A stretch of DNA of 64,000 bases from Multifurca ochricompacta (lineage: Eukaryota > Basidiomycota > Agaricomycetes > Russulales > Russulaceae). A program made the position numbers and the translations under genes. Of this stretch, positions 44,233 to 56,843 are shown piece after piece (the stretch's first letter is position 1; every line of letters starts with the position of its first letter). The notes beneath the pieces are model-generated. The model did no database searches. It was not told the DNA's origin and saw only the letters and a list, made by a program, of their open reading frames with translations. The stretch covers positions 62,001 through 126,000 of the forward strand of contig WTXG01000004.1 of NCBI GenBank assembly GCA_022496185.1, read 5' to 3'.

Positions 44233-45136
44233 ATGAGTTTCTCAACATACAAAACCCCCAGTGGTATGAACTCGTGGCTGCGCAGCTGTACGTAGCTTCA
44301 ATACTTATTTCTCGTAAACAGGCTTCCTCTTGCCGTCTATTCATTCCGCGCCGCCCTTCTTCACGTCAGTATCTCCCGATTCGCCCCGCGCCTCTACCCG
44401 CTCCCGCCTGCCACTGAATTTGTACAGCCAGCAACCGAACGCTGCCACACAAGTGGTGTTTACGGAGCAGTGGACCCGCCTGATCCTCGCATATGCTCGT
44501 TATCGCCGCTTGTTCACCGTACGCGTTGAGGATGCTGAAGTATCAGGTGGTGAATGGGATGAGGTGTTAAGAAACCCAAGAATAAATCGTGGGTCTTTCC
44601 ATTCTTTTCTTGGTGAGCGTAAGTAAATGGGAAAAAAAATTATAACGCCGCGCCGTGTATCGCAGGAAGACTGATGCCCGGACAACTCGCTCATATTCTC
44701 AGCGTCATGGTTAGCGAAAACCTTGCCATGTATGAGCCCGCTAAGCAAACACGGGCGACCCTACTCTATTGGCGGTTGCCTGAGGAGTGGGCAGAGGTCC
44801 TCTACGAATGGGTCAGTAATCCCCCCCCTCCCCCCCACCGTGATCCCAATCTGCGCTTGTCCGTTCTCGGCGTTGTGGCTAACGCCAATTTATCTTGCCC
44901 TATTTTCTTCTCCTCTTGTGGGGGGTTCGTCTCAGCAGGTAGTAAATACCGGACAATTGAACACGATCTTGACGTTCTATGAAATCTCGGAACCCCCTGT
45001 ACCATCTGAACTTTCCGGAATCCCTCAGTCACTGTTACGAAGCGCGATAGCTGTACTTGTCAAGGGCGGCCGAGCTCAGCTTATCAGTATATCAGACGGG
45101 GACGGCGTACGGTTCTTCCCGCGCAATGCCAAGTGA
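44233..45136 (+). CDS. VPS25: Vps25, ESCRT-II subunit
   Basis: Subunit of the ESCRT-II complex that recruits ESCRT-III (Vps20) on endosomes for multivesicular body sorting. The start MSFSTYKTPSG at 44233 is spliced to FLLPSIHSAPPFFT, which matches the N-terminal PPFF-type motif used to bind Vps22/Vps36. First winged helix: QQPNAATQVVFTEQWTRLIL, AYARYRRLFTVRVEDAEVS. Intron, then RLMPGQLAHILSVMVSENLA, YWRLPEEWAEVLYEWV, intron, VNTGQLNTILTFYEIS, and the second winged helix GIPQSLLRSAIAVLVKGGRA with terminal SDGDGVRFFPRNAK ending at 45136. Length about 195 residues, normal for the family. No frame damage. Convergent with the RING gene at 45359. Confidence 0.93.
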
Positions 45137-45358
45137 AGATATGCAATCAAAGGTCCAGGGCGCGTGGGCGCAAGCATATCTTGACATTGATCGCATAGCT
45201 CGTCGGCTTATGACCAACGTTGTTTGCATCCTTAGCAGTAGATAATTCCCCCCCCCCCTCCTACTTATACACGTATTCTTGATACGTCATAGTACAGATA
45301 TATCGAAGATCGTAGGACTAATAAAAATCTAGCAAAAGTAGCAGAAAGCCTGATACCA

Positions 45359-46859
45359 TTATCTTGCCTTCAGACGCACTCTCGTGCCACTCTTGAGTAA
45401 GCCCTTCGGTCTCCCTTGACGGTCTAATGGAAATGGGAGTGTTCCCGAGTTTGACTTTGCCAGCTTCCGCGGGGGTTGGTGTGGCAGGTTCCAATCTGAG
45501 CCGAACTTCGGGCGTCGAGGCGAGGGTGATAAGCCTTTCTCGGGCTCGGGTAGAACTATATCGTCAGCCTGCCCCTGTAGTCGAGCCTGTGGGCCGGGCG
45601 GGGAAGTCGGGTGTATCAATAAGGGATCGGGGAGATCCTCGGCGAAAAAAGGGTCCCCAGTATTTGCGTCGGGAGATAGCTAAGGGTCAGAAAAAGTTGG
45701 TTTGTTTAGGTGAAGGTGGTACTCGGACCGGACATTCCCCACCTGGTGGCGCCGTCGAGAGCGGGGGCTGCTCTGATTGTAAATGTCGAGACGATGCGAT
45801 CTTGACCCATCGTAGCATACATCAGGCTCAATAATGAGAGACTCTTCTTCGATCTGGAGGTTACTTATCGCAGTTTTCACCTCTCGGGAATTGAGCTCTT
45901 TTTTGAGCTGCTTGACATGAACACGCTGTTTGGTCTCCTAATTTACCCAGATAATGAGTATCACAAGACAGTAAAGAAGTGGACCTTTGATGGAATGAGA
46001 CTCACGGATGCTCTAAGACGTGCGACAAGGACCTGATGCCGCTCCCGCTCCTGCTCGTTCTCGTCATTGACATCACGAAGCGTCATTCTTAGCTCTGCTA
46101 TCTCCCGTCTCTGTTCTCCAATTTTTCCAATAACTGTTGTGTTTGGTTTCGCTCGCTTTCCACTTCTAGCTGGAGCCTAGAACACGTTTGGTCCAACACA
46201 TTTAAACGTTCTTCGAGGCTAGGTAATCGGTTCCTCAATTCTTTGCATTGGTCCCATTGCTCAAAGAATGGAACCAGTCTAAGCCAAAATTCTCGCACCG
46301 CTTTCCAAAGAATTTCCTTCGACAAGGCGGCGAGAATATGAGATGCAGGATGTGAATTCGAGGTGAGAGAACGTGCCTGCGCTTCCTTGCACTCGACGAT
46401 CGCGACATGTTCAATAATATCTACAGCTGTTTTCATGCTTTGTGCTGGTGACTCAGCGTCCATCTTTCGGAGTCGTTTTGCTATGTGTGTTGCGTGCCTG
46501 ATGAAGCCATCTCGCTCTGTTGGGGAATAACTGCTGGATGAATTTCTTTGCAGTGTAGAATTGTTGCTACTACTGCATGATTTGATGAACAGCCGTCTGA
46601 CATCTTCCAGTTCGAACTCGTGTCGGCACTCGGGGCATTTAGAAACATCATCCCCAGTGAATGATCTTTCAAACAATTCTTCGATGCATGACCAACAATA
46701 GGTGTGCCCTGCAGTTGATAGGAGAAGGTGAGTATAACCAGTAGACGCCCTGTCAGAAGACTTACCACAAGGAAGGGAGCACATGCCTTCGAATTTGAAA
46801 GAGTTCATACAAATTGCACAATCTGCATCTAGGCCTTCCATGAGTAGGTTAAGTGGCAT
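45359..46859 (-). CDS. RING finger-coiled-coil protein (copy 3)
   Basis: The start MPLNLLMEGLDADCAICMNS at 46859. The RING is again split after PCG by an intron: CAICMNSFKFEGMCSLPCG, HTYCWSCIEELFERSFTGDD, SKCPECRHEFELEDVRRLFI. Helical segments (HATHIAKRLRKMDAESPAQS, FWLRLVPFFEQWDQCKELRN) and a coiled coil follow. The frame appears to stop at 46098, but one extra A at the run 46122-46126 joins it to EQRREIAELRMTLRDVNDEN, ERERHQVLVARLRAS. After an intron come ETKQRVHVKQLKKELNSREV and SPRSRRRHQ; a second intron removes the stop near 45680 and leads to LSPDANTGDPFFAEDLPDPL. The C terminus is LPFPLDRQGRPKGLLKSGTR, RVRLKAR, stop 45359. Its start is only 195 bases from that of the spindle pole gene, so they share a promoter. 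Confidence 0.8.
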
Positions 46860-47053
46860 GCCCGAAGTGAGTGACAAGTGACTGGCTGGAACAACCCCCC
46901 TATCCTATCACGAGGATGTCACATGACAAATGACATAGCTGATTGTAACACGGTCACGTGGTACATCGCGTGTTGATACGCTACGCTCTTTCCATTGCTC
47001 GCTCGCTGCGTAAAAGTACAAACTACAAAATACGGGTCTCTTAACTCACGACA

Positions 47054-50000
47054 ATGGCTTTAATTGAGACACCATCGAGACTATGGCGACGAATACAGGA
47101 GGATGAACAGAACGACATGCCATCCCTTCCAGAAGTCCCAGTCTATGAAGACTCAAACGATGTGAATGCCACTACTACTTCGGAAGAGAGTCACCAATCT
47201 GATTTCAATCCGACCTCCCCCTTGCAATCAACTCCCGCACCACCCTCCAGCCAGAATACTATCCGTCTCCTGTCGAATGCTCCCAGTTCTACACGTTTTG
47301 CACAGTCCATAGTTAGCCGTACCAGTCGGTCTGGCTCAGCGTTCTCACCCTCAACCGGGAGTTCATCCAAGCACTCACAGCCCACAGCATCCACGCAGCG
47401 GACCGAGTTTAGCTTTGACGATGTCAGTTTAATCCCCTCTCATTCACAACCGAAAAAGGCAGGTGTAGAAGTGTCGGGTGTTAGTGAAGATAGTCTGGAG
47501 GATGGCATGTCCCTGGCAGGGGCATCTCCACCCCTCAATCGCACTAGGTCCCCATTATCGCTAGAGGATATGGTTGGTGATGGTCATCCGGCTTTAGAGA
47601 AGTACGGCTATCCGGTTGGTCTTAGACCTGAGAACAAGGTACGCAGAGTCCTGAGCCTCTCTTAAGGCCATTGTTTAGCCCTCACTTTCAGGTCAGCCCG
47701 TTTGATAAGATGCGGAACGTGTCTTTTCGAAAACCTTTACCTCGCATGCGTACACCGTCTCTTACCAGGACACTCTCCCCATCGTCATCTTCCTCTGATT
47801 CCACACCGCACTCCAATGGGTCGGTTGCACCAGCGGCCTTGGACAGCGCACCGTCGATTAGTGTGCTCTCGATCCCTCCCCCTCCTGACGACTCCGACGA
47901 AGACGAGCCCCTTTCCCCTGGAGAGTTGCCAGTCCCAAGTGACAACTCTGAGATGCAAGACCTGGAACAGAATCTGGAACAGGCACTGAATAATGAGCGT
48001 GACTCTGCTGGAGAGATTGAGCAGTCTCCAAGCGTTGCTGGTTCTAATGAGCCTCAAGAGGATCCGGGACCTACTTTTTCCTCCGAAGAACAATCACCCC
48101 ACTCCAATCTTTCTTCTGCGACCCCGGTCTTTATACCATCTAGTCGAGCGGGAACGCAGTCTCCACGAACGCTCTCAGTGGCACAATCGTCTCCAGCTCC
48201 TTCTGTCATGTTTACGCCAACGCCCGCATTCCCGCCTCGCCCTCGACCACGCTTCTTCGCGTCCGGCCTACCTTCGACACCGGGAGTCACATCTGAACAT
48301 GGTGGCATTGATAATAAGGATTTGACTACTCCATATGCGCGCCGTCGGTCCTTCCTTATAGATGTTATCAATTCCACTGTGCGTCCACGACTTGCACAGC
48401 CTACCCCACATCCTACACGTACTGCACAAGCGCCTGCACTCGACGAGGAAGAAGAGGATTTCGCCTCGCCGGAAACATCCAGCCAACCCAGTAGTACGAA
48501 ATCCACTACAGAGCGGTCACAGGCATCAGACGCCACTGTCGGGGCCCTCAACGCAGCTTTCCCCGGTTTTACACCAGGCCCACGACAGCGGGCCCGCACA
48601 ATGGGCCGTCTTTCTCACCCGCTTTCCAGAGGCTGGGCGGCGCCTGGGACTGAGTCCGACGATGCTGGGGGTGGTGCCTCTTTCATTAGTACCACATCTT
48701 CGCACGATCTTACTGCTCATCCCCGTGCCAATGCCTCCTTCGATCACGTCATGGGCCTAGGTGCTGGCGGTCATGGCATCGGGCGTTTCAACGCTGGGAA
48801 GTTAAACGCGTATCTGCATGGTCTCAATCGGCGCCTGCAAGAAGAGAGCGAAAGCCTAGCCGGCCAAGTTGGGCTGCTACGTAATGAAAACGTTGGCCTA
48901 GCCGAGGAGAATGCAGCCTTACAGGAGGAAATGGAAGTTCTTCGACAGCAAGTGTTAACGGGCGGCGCAGGTAGCCGACGATCGAGTGCTGGTCGTAGAC
49001 TGAGTGACATCGGATCAACATTGGGTGATGTGAAGGAGGATGCGGGCGGAGAAGGGTGGATGGAGGAGAAGCTGGAAATGGAAACGGAGCTCAACGCACT
49101 CCGCGCGGAGCTACACGACTACCAACAAGAGCGTGATGAAGCGATTGCCGCACTCGAAGCTGAGCGCGCCGAACGATCAAGAGACAAAGAACGCTGGCGG
49201 AACGTATGGGCGATGTCGAACGTGGCGTCGAAGGCATCATCCATGACCTAGAGGCCAAAGTTCAGAAGGCAGAGGCTGATGCCCGTGACTCCTCTGAGAA
49301 GGACAAGCTACTCAAAGAACTTGAAAACTCATTGAGGCGTGTCGAGGAGGAAGCTGAGTCTGCTCAATCAAGGGCAGAAAGTGCGGAAAAGGCGCTTGAA
49401 AATTTCAGCGAGCTGGGGAGCAAACTTCATGAAGCCAACGAGAAGCTAGCTAAGAGTACTGCAGAGTTGCACAATTTGCAATCTCAAGTAGAGCAGCTCG
49501 AAGACGAAGCAGCTGAGGCAGACCACCGGCTCCAGGACGAACAATTCCGCTCACGGAAACTTCAAGACGAACTGATGGGGAAGGAAACAAGAGTGGAAGA
49601 TCTGGAGCGCAAGCTTGCCGGACAAGAGGCCAAATTGCAGGGAAGCGATCACGAGCTGCAGGATGCCATGGCCTATATCACGGAGCTCGAAGCAGATGCT
49701 GGTGTAGCAATAGATCACATTGAGGCCTTGCAGCAAGAAATCCAGGAGGCTCATGAAAAGGCGATCAAGGATGACGGCGCTGTCGCAACGCTCAAGCAGG
49801 AGGCTGGACGCAATGTCGAGCTTGTACAGCAACTAGAGGATGCATTAGATGCTGCAGAACAGAAAATGCGCGCAGATGGGGATGCCATTATCGAGTTACG
49901 AAGCAAACTCGCAATCCTCGAACGCGAGCGTGACCGCGCAGAGAAGTCCCGCACCAACGAACGCGACGCCGAGCTCGAAGAAGCTGAAGGGCAGATCGAG

Positions 50001-52581
50001 GCATTGGAGCGTGAGCTCGATGATGCGCACCGCGAGATCAGTCGCCTAAATAGCGAGCTCGCGCATTCTCCTGCACGCAAAGCTCTCGACCTGGCGCGAG
50101 ATGCAAAGATCGAGCTCTTGGAGAAGGAAAAGGGGGATCTACAAGAACGCCTCAATATTCTCAAACACGAGGTCGTAAGTTTGAACACCCCGGGCAAGTT
50201 CAGCAATGCGAGCGGTATCTCCCCGATGCATCGCCAGGTACTCAATATGACTTTGAAGACACCCAAAACACCGGGTGCTCCATTGAGAGATGTAAGCATC
50301 CCATGTTAAGTTCCACTTGCAGCACTCAATCTCAGATATCTAGATGTCATGGTTGCACCCGTCTCTGTCCGACCCATCTGTTGCGCCGTACATTGCAGAA
50401 ATCCAGCGCCTGGAAAAGGAGCTTGGGCGGGCGAACGAGAGTATAGATGACAAACTCGATCGACTTGAATATGCTGGATTCGGGAATGTGGAGCTCGAAA
50501 CGCGCCTTAGTGATGAACGTGCACGGACGGCCGTCTAGAGGAGGACATTGCGCGGTTGGGCCGCCGGGAAGAACGCCGACTTCGGCGCCTGGCGAAAGCA
50601 AAATGCCCCCATTGTCGCGAGAGGATGGACTTGCGCAGCCTGAACCGTATTGCAGATGTAGATGAAAGGTGGAGTGTTCTGCGAGGTTGAACTTGAAGGA
50701 CTTGACTGACGTATCCCCCAATAGTACGCTAGATTTCTCAATCCTAAGTTATGCTTCCGAGTCAACACCGGCAAAGACTTCCGATTCCCTCAAAGCCGAG
50801 CTGCAAGTCGTCAACAAGGAACTCGCCTCGATGAAGAAACAATGGCAGGAAGAAAGACGGCAACTACTTGGCGATAACGTTGTGCTTAAAGAGGCCGCGA
50901 ACCGTCTTAATCTCCAGATACAAGGTGCTCAAGAACAAGCCGAGCAAAGGGAACGCAGGGGCGAGAAGGCGAGAAGCGGTATTCTAGGTGTATGTGTCCT
51001 TCCCGTGGTGGAAAGATAGTACGCTAATGCCCTCGAATCAACAGGATCTGGACCAAGCGAAACAGGCAATCGGGGATTTGGAAGAGGACCTTAAAGCCGA
51101 GCGTGCCCGTCTGCGTGTCCTTACAGTTGAGCAGACCCGTGCAGAAAGAGAGAAGGAGAGTATCCTACTCCAATTAAGGAGGACCGAGTCCGATATGGAG
51201 GATGTGAAACTTCAATTGCAACGTGTCAAGCGCAATAACAACGAGTTAGAGGACGAGTTGCGAGGTGAGTGGCGTTATGAGCCTCAAGCCATCCCTTACG
51301 AAGTAATTAATATTCTCAACAGTAAATGCCACTGCGGAGCAGAAAGCGCGCCTACTCGAAATCAAGGCCGAGGAAAACGCGGAAACGATCGAACATTTAC
51401 GACACGAGCGTTCTCTTCTTGCAACGGAACACAAAAAGTTACAGCAACGTTTCAAAAATGCGTTGGAGGTGCGTAACAGTCGCACGCGACAAAAGGCGAG
51501 GCCACTGAGCAATCTTATGCAGCAAATGGACAAGCTCAGGGAAGAACAAAAAGCATCCCAGAAGACTCACAACGGCAGACGACATGCGCTCGACATACAA
51601 AAGCTTGAGATGGAAGAGCTTAAAAAAGCGCTTGCGGAACAAGCTGACGCATTGCAAGCTAATGAAGCTGCACATATTCAAGCAGTAGCCGCTCAAGCCC
51701 GGGGACGTGAGCAGGAAGTCGTGGTGGCCTCACTTGAGGCAGACCTCATGCGTGTGCGGCGCAGTGCGGAAGGCCTTGGACGAGACCTACGCGCGGAGCG
51801 GAAGCGACGAGAGGATGAGAACACGAGGCGTGATGCGGAACGCAGAGCAGAGAGAAGCCGGGCGCGCAAGGAGGTCGAAGAGACAAGAAGAGAGCTGGAG
51901 AAGATCCTAGGGGAACGGAAACAAGCGGTAGTGGAGCTCAGGCTATTGCATGAGCGACTTGACCTGCTTGAAGGGGAGAAAAGAACCTGGGATAGGCATA
52001 TGTGCACCAGGTGAGTCAGCGCGTCTGTCCAACTCGGCCTGCCTGCCTGACTAACCGCGGCATGGTGCAGCAATTCCACGCAACTCTCGGCGCTCCGCGA
52101 CCAGCACAAACTGGAGAGCAAAGGACTCATTGTCCAGATTCATTATCTGAAGGCCAAATTCACGAGGGAGAACACACTGCGAATGGATCTGAGCTATCAA
52201 AAGCGGTATTTATTGATTCTTCTAGGTCGACGGGAGCGCAGGTGAGTTCGGTCGTCAACATCGAAACAGGACGTTGCGTGATCCCAAATTTGCTTGTAGC
52301 GAGGAGCATATTCTTGCCATGATTGCAAAGATAACCTCCCCGATTCCCGAACTGTCGCACAAGGCACGACGAAAGACTTTTCGGATAGTGGCGCGAGGCG
52401 TCGTGTTTCTCCAGCGAATCAAGTGGGTTTCTCACTGTTATTTTATTTTATTTACTCATGTGTGGGTGGAAGGCGAGCGAGTGAGAACTGGCGTGCTCAG
52501 TGCGCACCCAAACCTGCCATCAAGGCTGCGCTCGAGGATGTGCGTCGTCGAAGAAAGCAACAAACGAAACTTTTATATTAG
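47054..52581 (+). CDS. Large coiled-coil spindle pole body protein with PACT domain
   Basis: Pericentrin/Pcp1/Spc110-type scaffold expected to anchor gamma-tubulin complexes at the spindle pole body. The start MALIETPSRLWRRIQEDEQN at 47054 is followed by a long Ser/Pro-rich N terminus (SPFDKMRNVSFRKPLPRMRT, RRSFLIDVINSTVRPRLAQP). The conserved GRFNAGKLNAYLHGLNRRLQ (about 48782-48840) resembles a centrosomin N-terminal motif. From 48840 to 52000 nearly everything is coiled coil, with internal ISPMHRQVLNMTLKTPKTPG and DIARLGRREERRLRRLAKAK next to a CPHC pair. The C-terminal QHKLESKGLIVQIHYLKAKF, TRENTLRMDLSYQKRYLLIL and RRKTFRIVARGVVFLQRIK are PACT-like and bind calmodulin in relatives. It ends KQQTKLLY at 52581. 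Two sites need one extra base: 49199-49200 (joining DKERWRE to RMGDVERGVEGI) and 50529-50533 (joining DERARTA to RLEEDIARL). About 1,650 residues when repaired. Confidence 0.85.
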
Positions 52582-52846
52582 ATTTGTTTGATATTTACCC
52601 ACATCATGCTTGCACTGCCACCATTCATTTGTCCTGCTCGTAACCCACAACCTATTTATTATGTGCCTGTATTGTACTGTAGTAAGTAACTACTCAAGTT
52701 GAGTTACTGTATTTGTTTACGTTACGTGATCCGTGATCCATTCAAGCCTGCTCAGTGGTGGTCGGCGGTCGGCCGTTGGCGTCTGCGGGGGCAAAGTTCC
52801 CTCCTTCATCTTCATCATTACCGTTCCCGCCCAAACCAACGGTTTC

Positions 52847-55421
52847 ATGGAACCACCATTTCTACCCATCGTTGAGTCCGATCCATGGAGCGATAGCGCG
52901 CATACACCTTTAGTAGCCCGGCCGCTTCATACCCCGAACCCAGGCGCACTGGAGGACGGTGCTTTAGGGGGAATCGAAGCCGACGATGACGATAATCCCA
53001 CCACACCGGAACTCAAATCTCATGTACATGCTAATATTCTCGACACGTTCGATCCACTAGCGCAAGAGCAGAGTGCTCGCGAGGCCTGGTCAAATGCGGA
53101 GGGTCATCCCCCTCCCTTACCTCCGAAGCAGGACCCTCCACCGCGGGAATCTGGCAACCCTTCGTCCTCAACCTTTCCCTCGTTCTCCTCACTTGCACGC
53201 TCCTTCGCGCTTCCTTCCCTACCTAACATGAGCATGTCTCTAGTCGCTGGTACAAGAGCGCGGCCACAATCTTTAGACACGGCAACCCTCATGCCGACAC
53301 CTGTTCACCTGGCGTCATTCGCTTCGCAGCAGGAGACCGAGATCTCATCACGCGGGTCTCCAAAAATAGAATCCGTAGCGTCTGCGGAAACATTTACATC
53401 TACACAGGCGGTGCAGAATGCCCTGCGGAGAGATGATCTTTCGCAGGATCGCCCTGTGGGGAAAGACAAGGACCCGCCTTTCGACTTCCAGAAGTTCCTA
53501 GATCAAATGAAGTCCAAAAGCGCCGAACCTGTTGCTCGTTATCTGCGATCGTGTGTCTCTCTTTCCCGTTCTCCTCCTCACCAGCGTCATGTCTTTGCTA
53601 GATTCTTAAGCAACTTTTCAAAACGAACTTTTACGGTTACTGACCAGGTCAAACTGGTCAACGACTTCCTCAACGTGGGGTGTCGCTCTTTAATACCCCG
53701 CTGCCAGACTTATCCTATGAGTGTAGTTTATCTCACAGAAGATGCGAGAGACAGACGCCTGGAAGTCTGCCTCGGATACAGAATTCGATAACGCGATGGA
53801 GGGCATGGAAAAGCTTGTAATGAATAGGCTCTATGACTTGTACGGACTTTCACACTCTTGGCCGTATCTCTTGTCACCCCCGTTTTAGTACCTTCACACC
53901 TCAAATAGCACAGTCAAATCCTCCACGAGCAATAACGACCGATGACCTGGAGCGTGATCGAGTGTTGTCGCAGCGGATAGCGTTATTTGAATGGATCCAA
54001 CCCACACACCTTGACGTCCCCGCTGCAGATGGCGCGAATGGTTTCTTATCATTTGCCCAACAAGGTTTATTTTGCGTTCTTATCTCTTCTGCAGCCCTCT
54101 TGGTTGACCTTATCATAGAACTAGTTAGAATCAATCACTACAAAGCCCCACGAGACAAGTTAATCTGCATCTTGAACTGCTGCAAAGTTATCTTCGGTCA
54201 GTTTCTATCTACTGCGAGTTGCATTTCTTTTATAACGGTTACAGGTCTAATACGGCATTTGAACTCCGAGGAGAGCGCCGATACCTTCGTCCCTATACTA
54301 ATATACGTTGTTCTCAAGGCAAATCCCCAGAATTTGTTGTCGAACGTGGAGTAAGTTCTTAGTCCTTAAAAGAGCTGTGCTTGAGCTCAGTCCACAGGTT
54401 CATCAATCGGTTCCGGAACCCGTCAAAGCTACAAAGTGAGGCTGGTTATTACTTGTCCAGTCTGGTATGTACCAAAATCATCCTTCCCACTAGGCATTCC
54501 AATGAAGAACTTGTGTTTCGCCTAGATGGGTGCCGTTTCGTTCATCGAAACTATGGACCATACGTCATTGTCCAATATCACACAGGAGGATTTTGAAAAG
54601 TAAGTTCCAATCTTCGTTTTTATATTTTTGTGTGTGACCGTAGTTGCAGGAACGTAGAAACTGCCATTCAAACCCTTCCAGCCTCGCGCTCGCAATCTCC
54701 ACCTCTCCCATCGTCATCTTCTTCATCTAGTTCTTCTTCTGCTCACCCGATCACTCCAATGTCCAACCGCCCGCCTGCTAATCCCATTCCAGTACCTGCT
54801 CTTTCGTCACATCCATCACTGCACGCCGGTGAAGAGCCCGCAACACCACTCGCTCTCCCAAACATCGATGCTCGGCGGTTTCTCCAGCGCACGGGAGACT
54901 CGCTTTCGAAACCATTAAACGCCATCGGACGTATCTTCAGCGAGGCGCTGGACGGAGCCGAAGAAGCCTTGGTTGCGCAATTCACCCCGCCTCAAACGCC
55001 TGCACATCCACCACCGAAACCACTTGTGCCTGAATCATCCGTACCGCCAGCTCCGTATAAACCCTGGGTAAGGCGCGGTTCACCATCGCTGTCGACTTCC
55101 CGGCCATCATCGTCACATGAGTTCCTAGACGACACCCCTTCCCAACAACGGCCATCGGCTCAATCGCAGTCATTGGCACTAGCTCAGAGCGGCTATCCTG
55201 CCTCCAGGACTAGTACTCCCACTGTCGGACTAGATATTCCAGGGTTGCAAGCCGAGATTGACGCTGCACATTCCCGTGCTGCAGATGCTGCGCGCGGGAC
55301 GCTGATTCAGATCTTCCCATCCGTCGAGCAAGAGGTCATTGATTTGGTCCTCGAGGCTAACGAAGGCGACCTAGGGCGGAGTATTGACAACCTGTTGGAG
55401 ATCGGCGGTGGCGGGAATTGA
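52847..55421 (+). CDS. VPS9: Vps9-type Rab5 guanine nucleotide exchange factor with CUE domain
   Basis: Activates Rab5/Ypt51-like GTPases on early endosomes. The start MEPPFLPIVESDPWSDSAHT at 52847 follows a C/T-rich leader. The disordered N terminus is followed by the helical bundle and VPS9 core across about nine exons: FDFQKFLDQMKSKSAEPVAR, FLSNFSKRTFTVTDQVKLVN, MEGMEKLVMNRLYDL, RDKLICILNCCKVIFG, LIRHLNSEESADTFVPILIY, VVLKANPQNLLSNVE, FINRFRNPSKLQSEAGYYLS. The D and Y in SADTFVPILIYVVLKANP are the usual catalytic region. A Ser/Pro-rich linker (54660-55230) precedes a C-terminal CUE domain: ARGTLIQIFPSVEQEVIDLV, LEANEGDLGRSIDNLLEIGG, which binds ubiquitin. It ends at 55421. No frame damage noticed. 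Together with Vps25 it is the second endosomal gene within 12 kb, probably by chance. Confidence 0.93.
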
Positions 55422-56843
55422 GCGTTGCTATTTCTTAGGCAACATGATTGGGGGTTCCCAGATCTCGAATGATTTTTGCCAGAGAGGAGCTACGGATGGC
55501 TCGACTTCTGACTTGACCCCTGTTTGCGTCAATAACCCCGGTCGACGGAACGGGAAGGTGCCCTGGTTACGTGAGGGGCGGAATACAACATCGGGCCCAT
55601 CATCAAGCACTGGTGTCTGTACCTAAGAGATTTATCTCGACGCTTGGTGTATAGATGTCACTGTGTGTGTTGTCTCCAGTACCGCATTTCCACGTCTCTA
55701 GGCCTTTCCAATGACTAACGCGTATGGGGGACATGGTCCTCCGATGATTGTCCGTATGATACATCCGATCCAACATTGGTTTCCTCGGCCCTAAGTCTGC
55801 CTTTTCTGCGTATGTGGCGCGACCTTTGTGCTCCTGCCTGCCTCCTGCCTCAAGAGACCTTTTCCTGCGTTCTACTTGGGGTCGCAAGTTTATCATACGC
55901 CTCGCGTCCACCTTGATAATTTAGCCTCAAGCGGCACGGCAACCCGCCCGTCTTCAGAATGACCCAAGTCCACTAGCCTCCACGGGTCTGCATGCACGGC
56001 CCGTATTGCACGAGCATGAAATGCACAGGATAGGGGAACTATCGTGCCATGGCATTTTTGATCAGCTCTAACTCGAGCGAAATGGTATCTCCTTCAACAA
56101 CTTGCACGGAACGTCTTAGACGCATAGGGCCTAACCGGTGCTGAAAAATATATTCATGAATCATGCCAATAATGGTTCGCATTCTCATTCTCAACTTTGT
56201 CGGTGCCAAACCTTAACCACGAACTCTATCGTGCCTGAAGGGGGGAGAAGTGACGATACGGGGCGATCACTCCCCGTACTCTCGGTGTGTTGATCGCATA
56301 GCCTTTGGGAGGAGGTCGACATGCAAGCAATCCCCCGCCCAGGAAGAAACGGAGTGCCACAGCAAGGGCCTCTTTTTCACGGACTACATACAATTGACCT
56401 TCCTCGGTTATATCTGCCTCTGCGCATTGAAGAAGTGATTAAGACTATGGTCCTGGTACTTGTATTTCCACTATACGTCATGGGGATTGCCACCATAAAA
56501 GTGCGCCCAGGCTGACCGCTCAAGACTATCTTCCATTCCGCCACCACACGCGTGTGTTTTCGGAAATGCGCGCCACATAAAATCAGGTGTTTTTCATTGA
56601 GAATTGAGATCGAGTTGAAGAGATGGCCATGGCCCTTAACGTGAGTATTTGTGATTACCGAATACATACTGCGTCCTGGGGGCCCCAGTATCACTGTATC
56701 CCGGGCCCTTTTTATTTACCTCTTGGGAACGCAAGACGCGTTCTGTAACCGATTTATGGAGTATGGAGTATGCAAGTAATGCGATTGATGTAAGATGATG
56801 ATGTTGCGATGGAATAAACTACACTCGTGTCCATTTGTTCACT
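55422..56843. other. Convergent intergenic spacer, no gene recognised
   Basis: About 1.4 kb between the Vps9 and AAA-ATPase 3' ends. Small frames (for example 55603-55911 on minus) show no family features or splice structure. No long repeat was noticed. Confidence 0.55.

Noticed and set aside
48054..48599. Minus-strand open frame of 181 codons
   Set aside because: It is the antisense shadow of the spindle pole gene's Ser/Pro-rich region and has no motif or splice pattern.
11124..50533. Programmed -1 or +1 ribosomal frameshifting as an explanation for the recurrent frame breaks
   Set aside because: Sites differ in sequence, lack a shared slippery heptamer or downstream structure I could see, and occur in unrelated genes. 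Consensus deletions are simpler.
55603..55911. Minus-strand open frame of 102 codons in the Vps9 / AAA spacer
   Set aside because: No family resemblance or supporting context.
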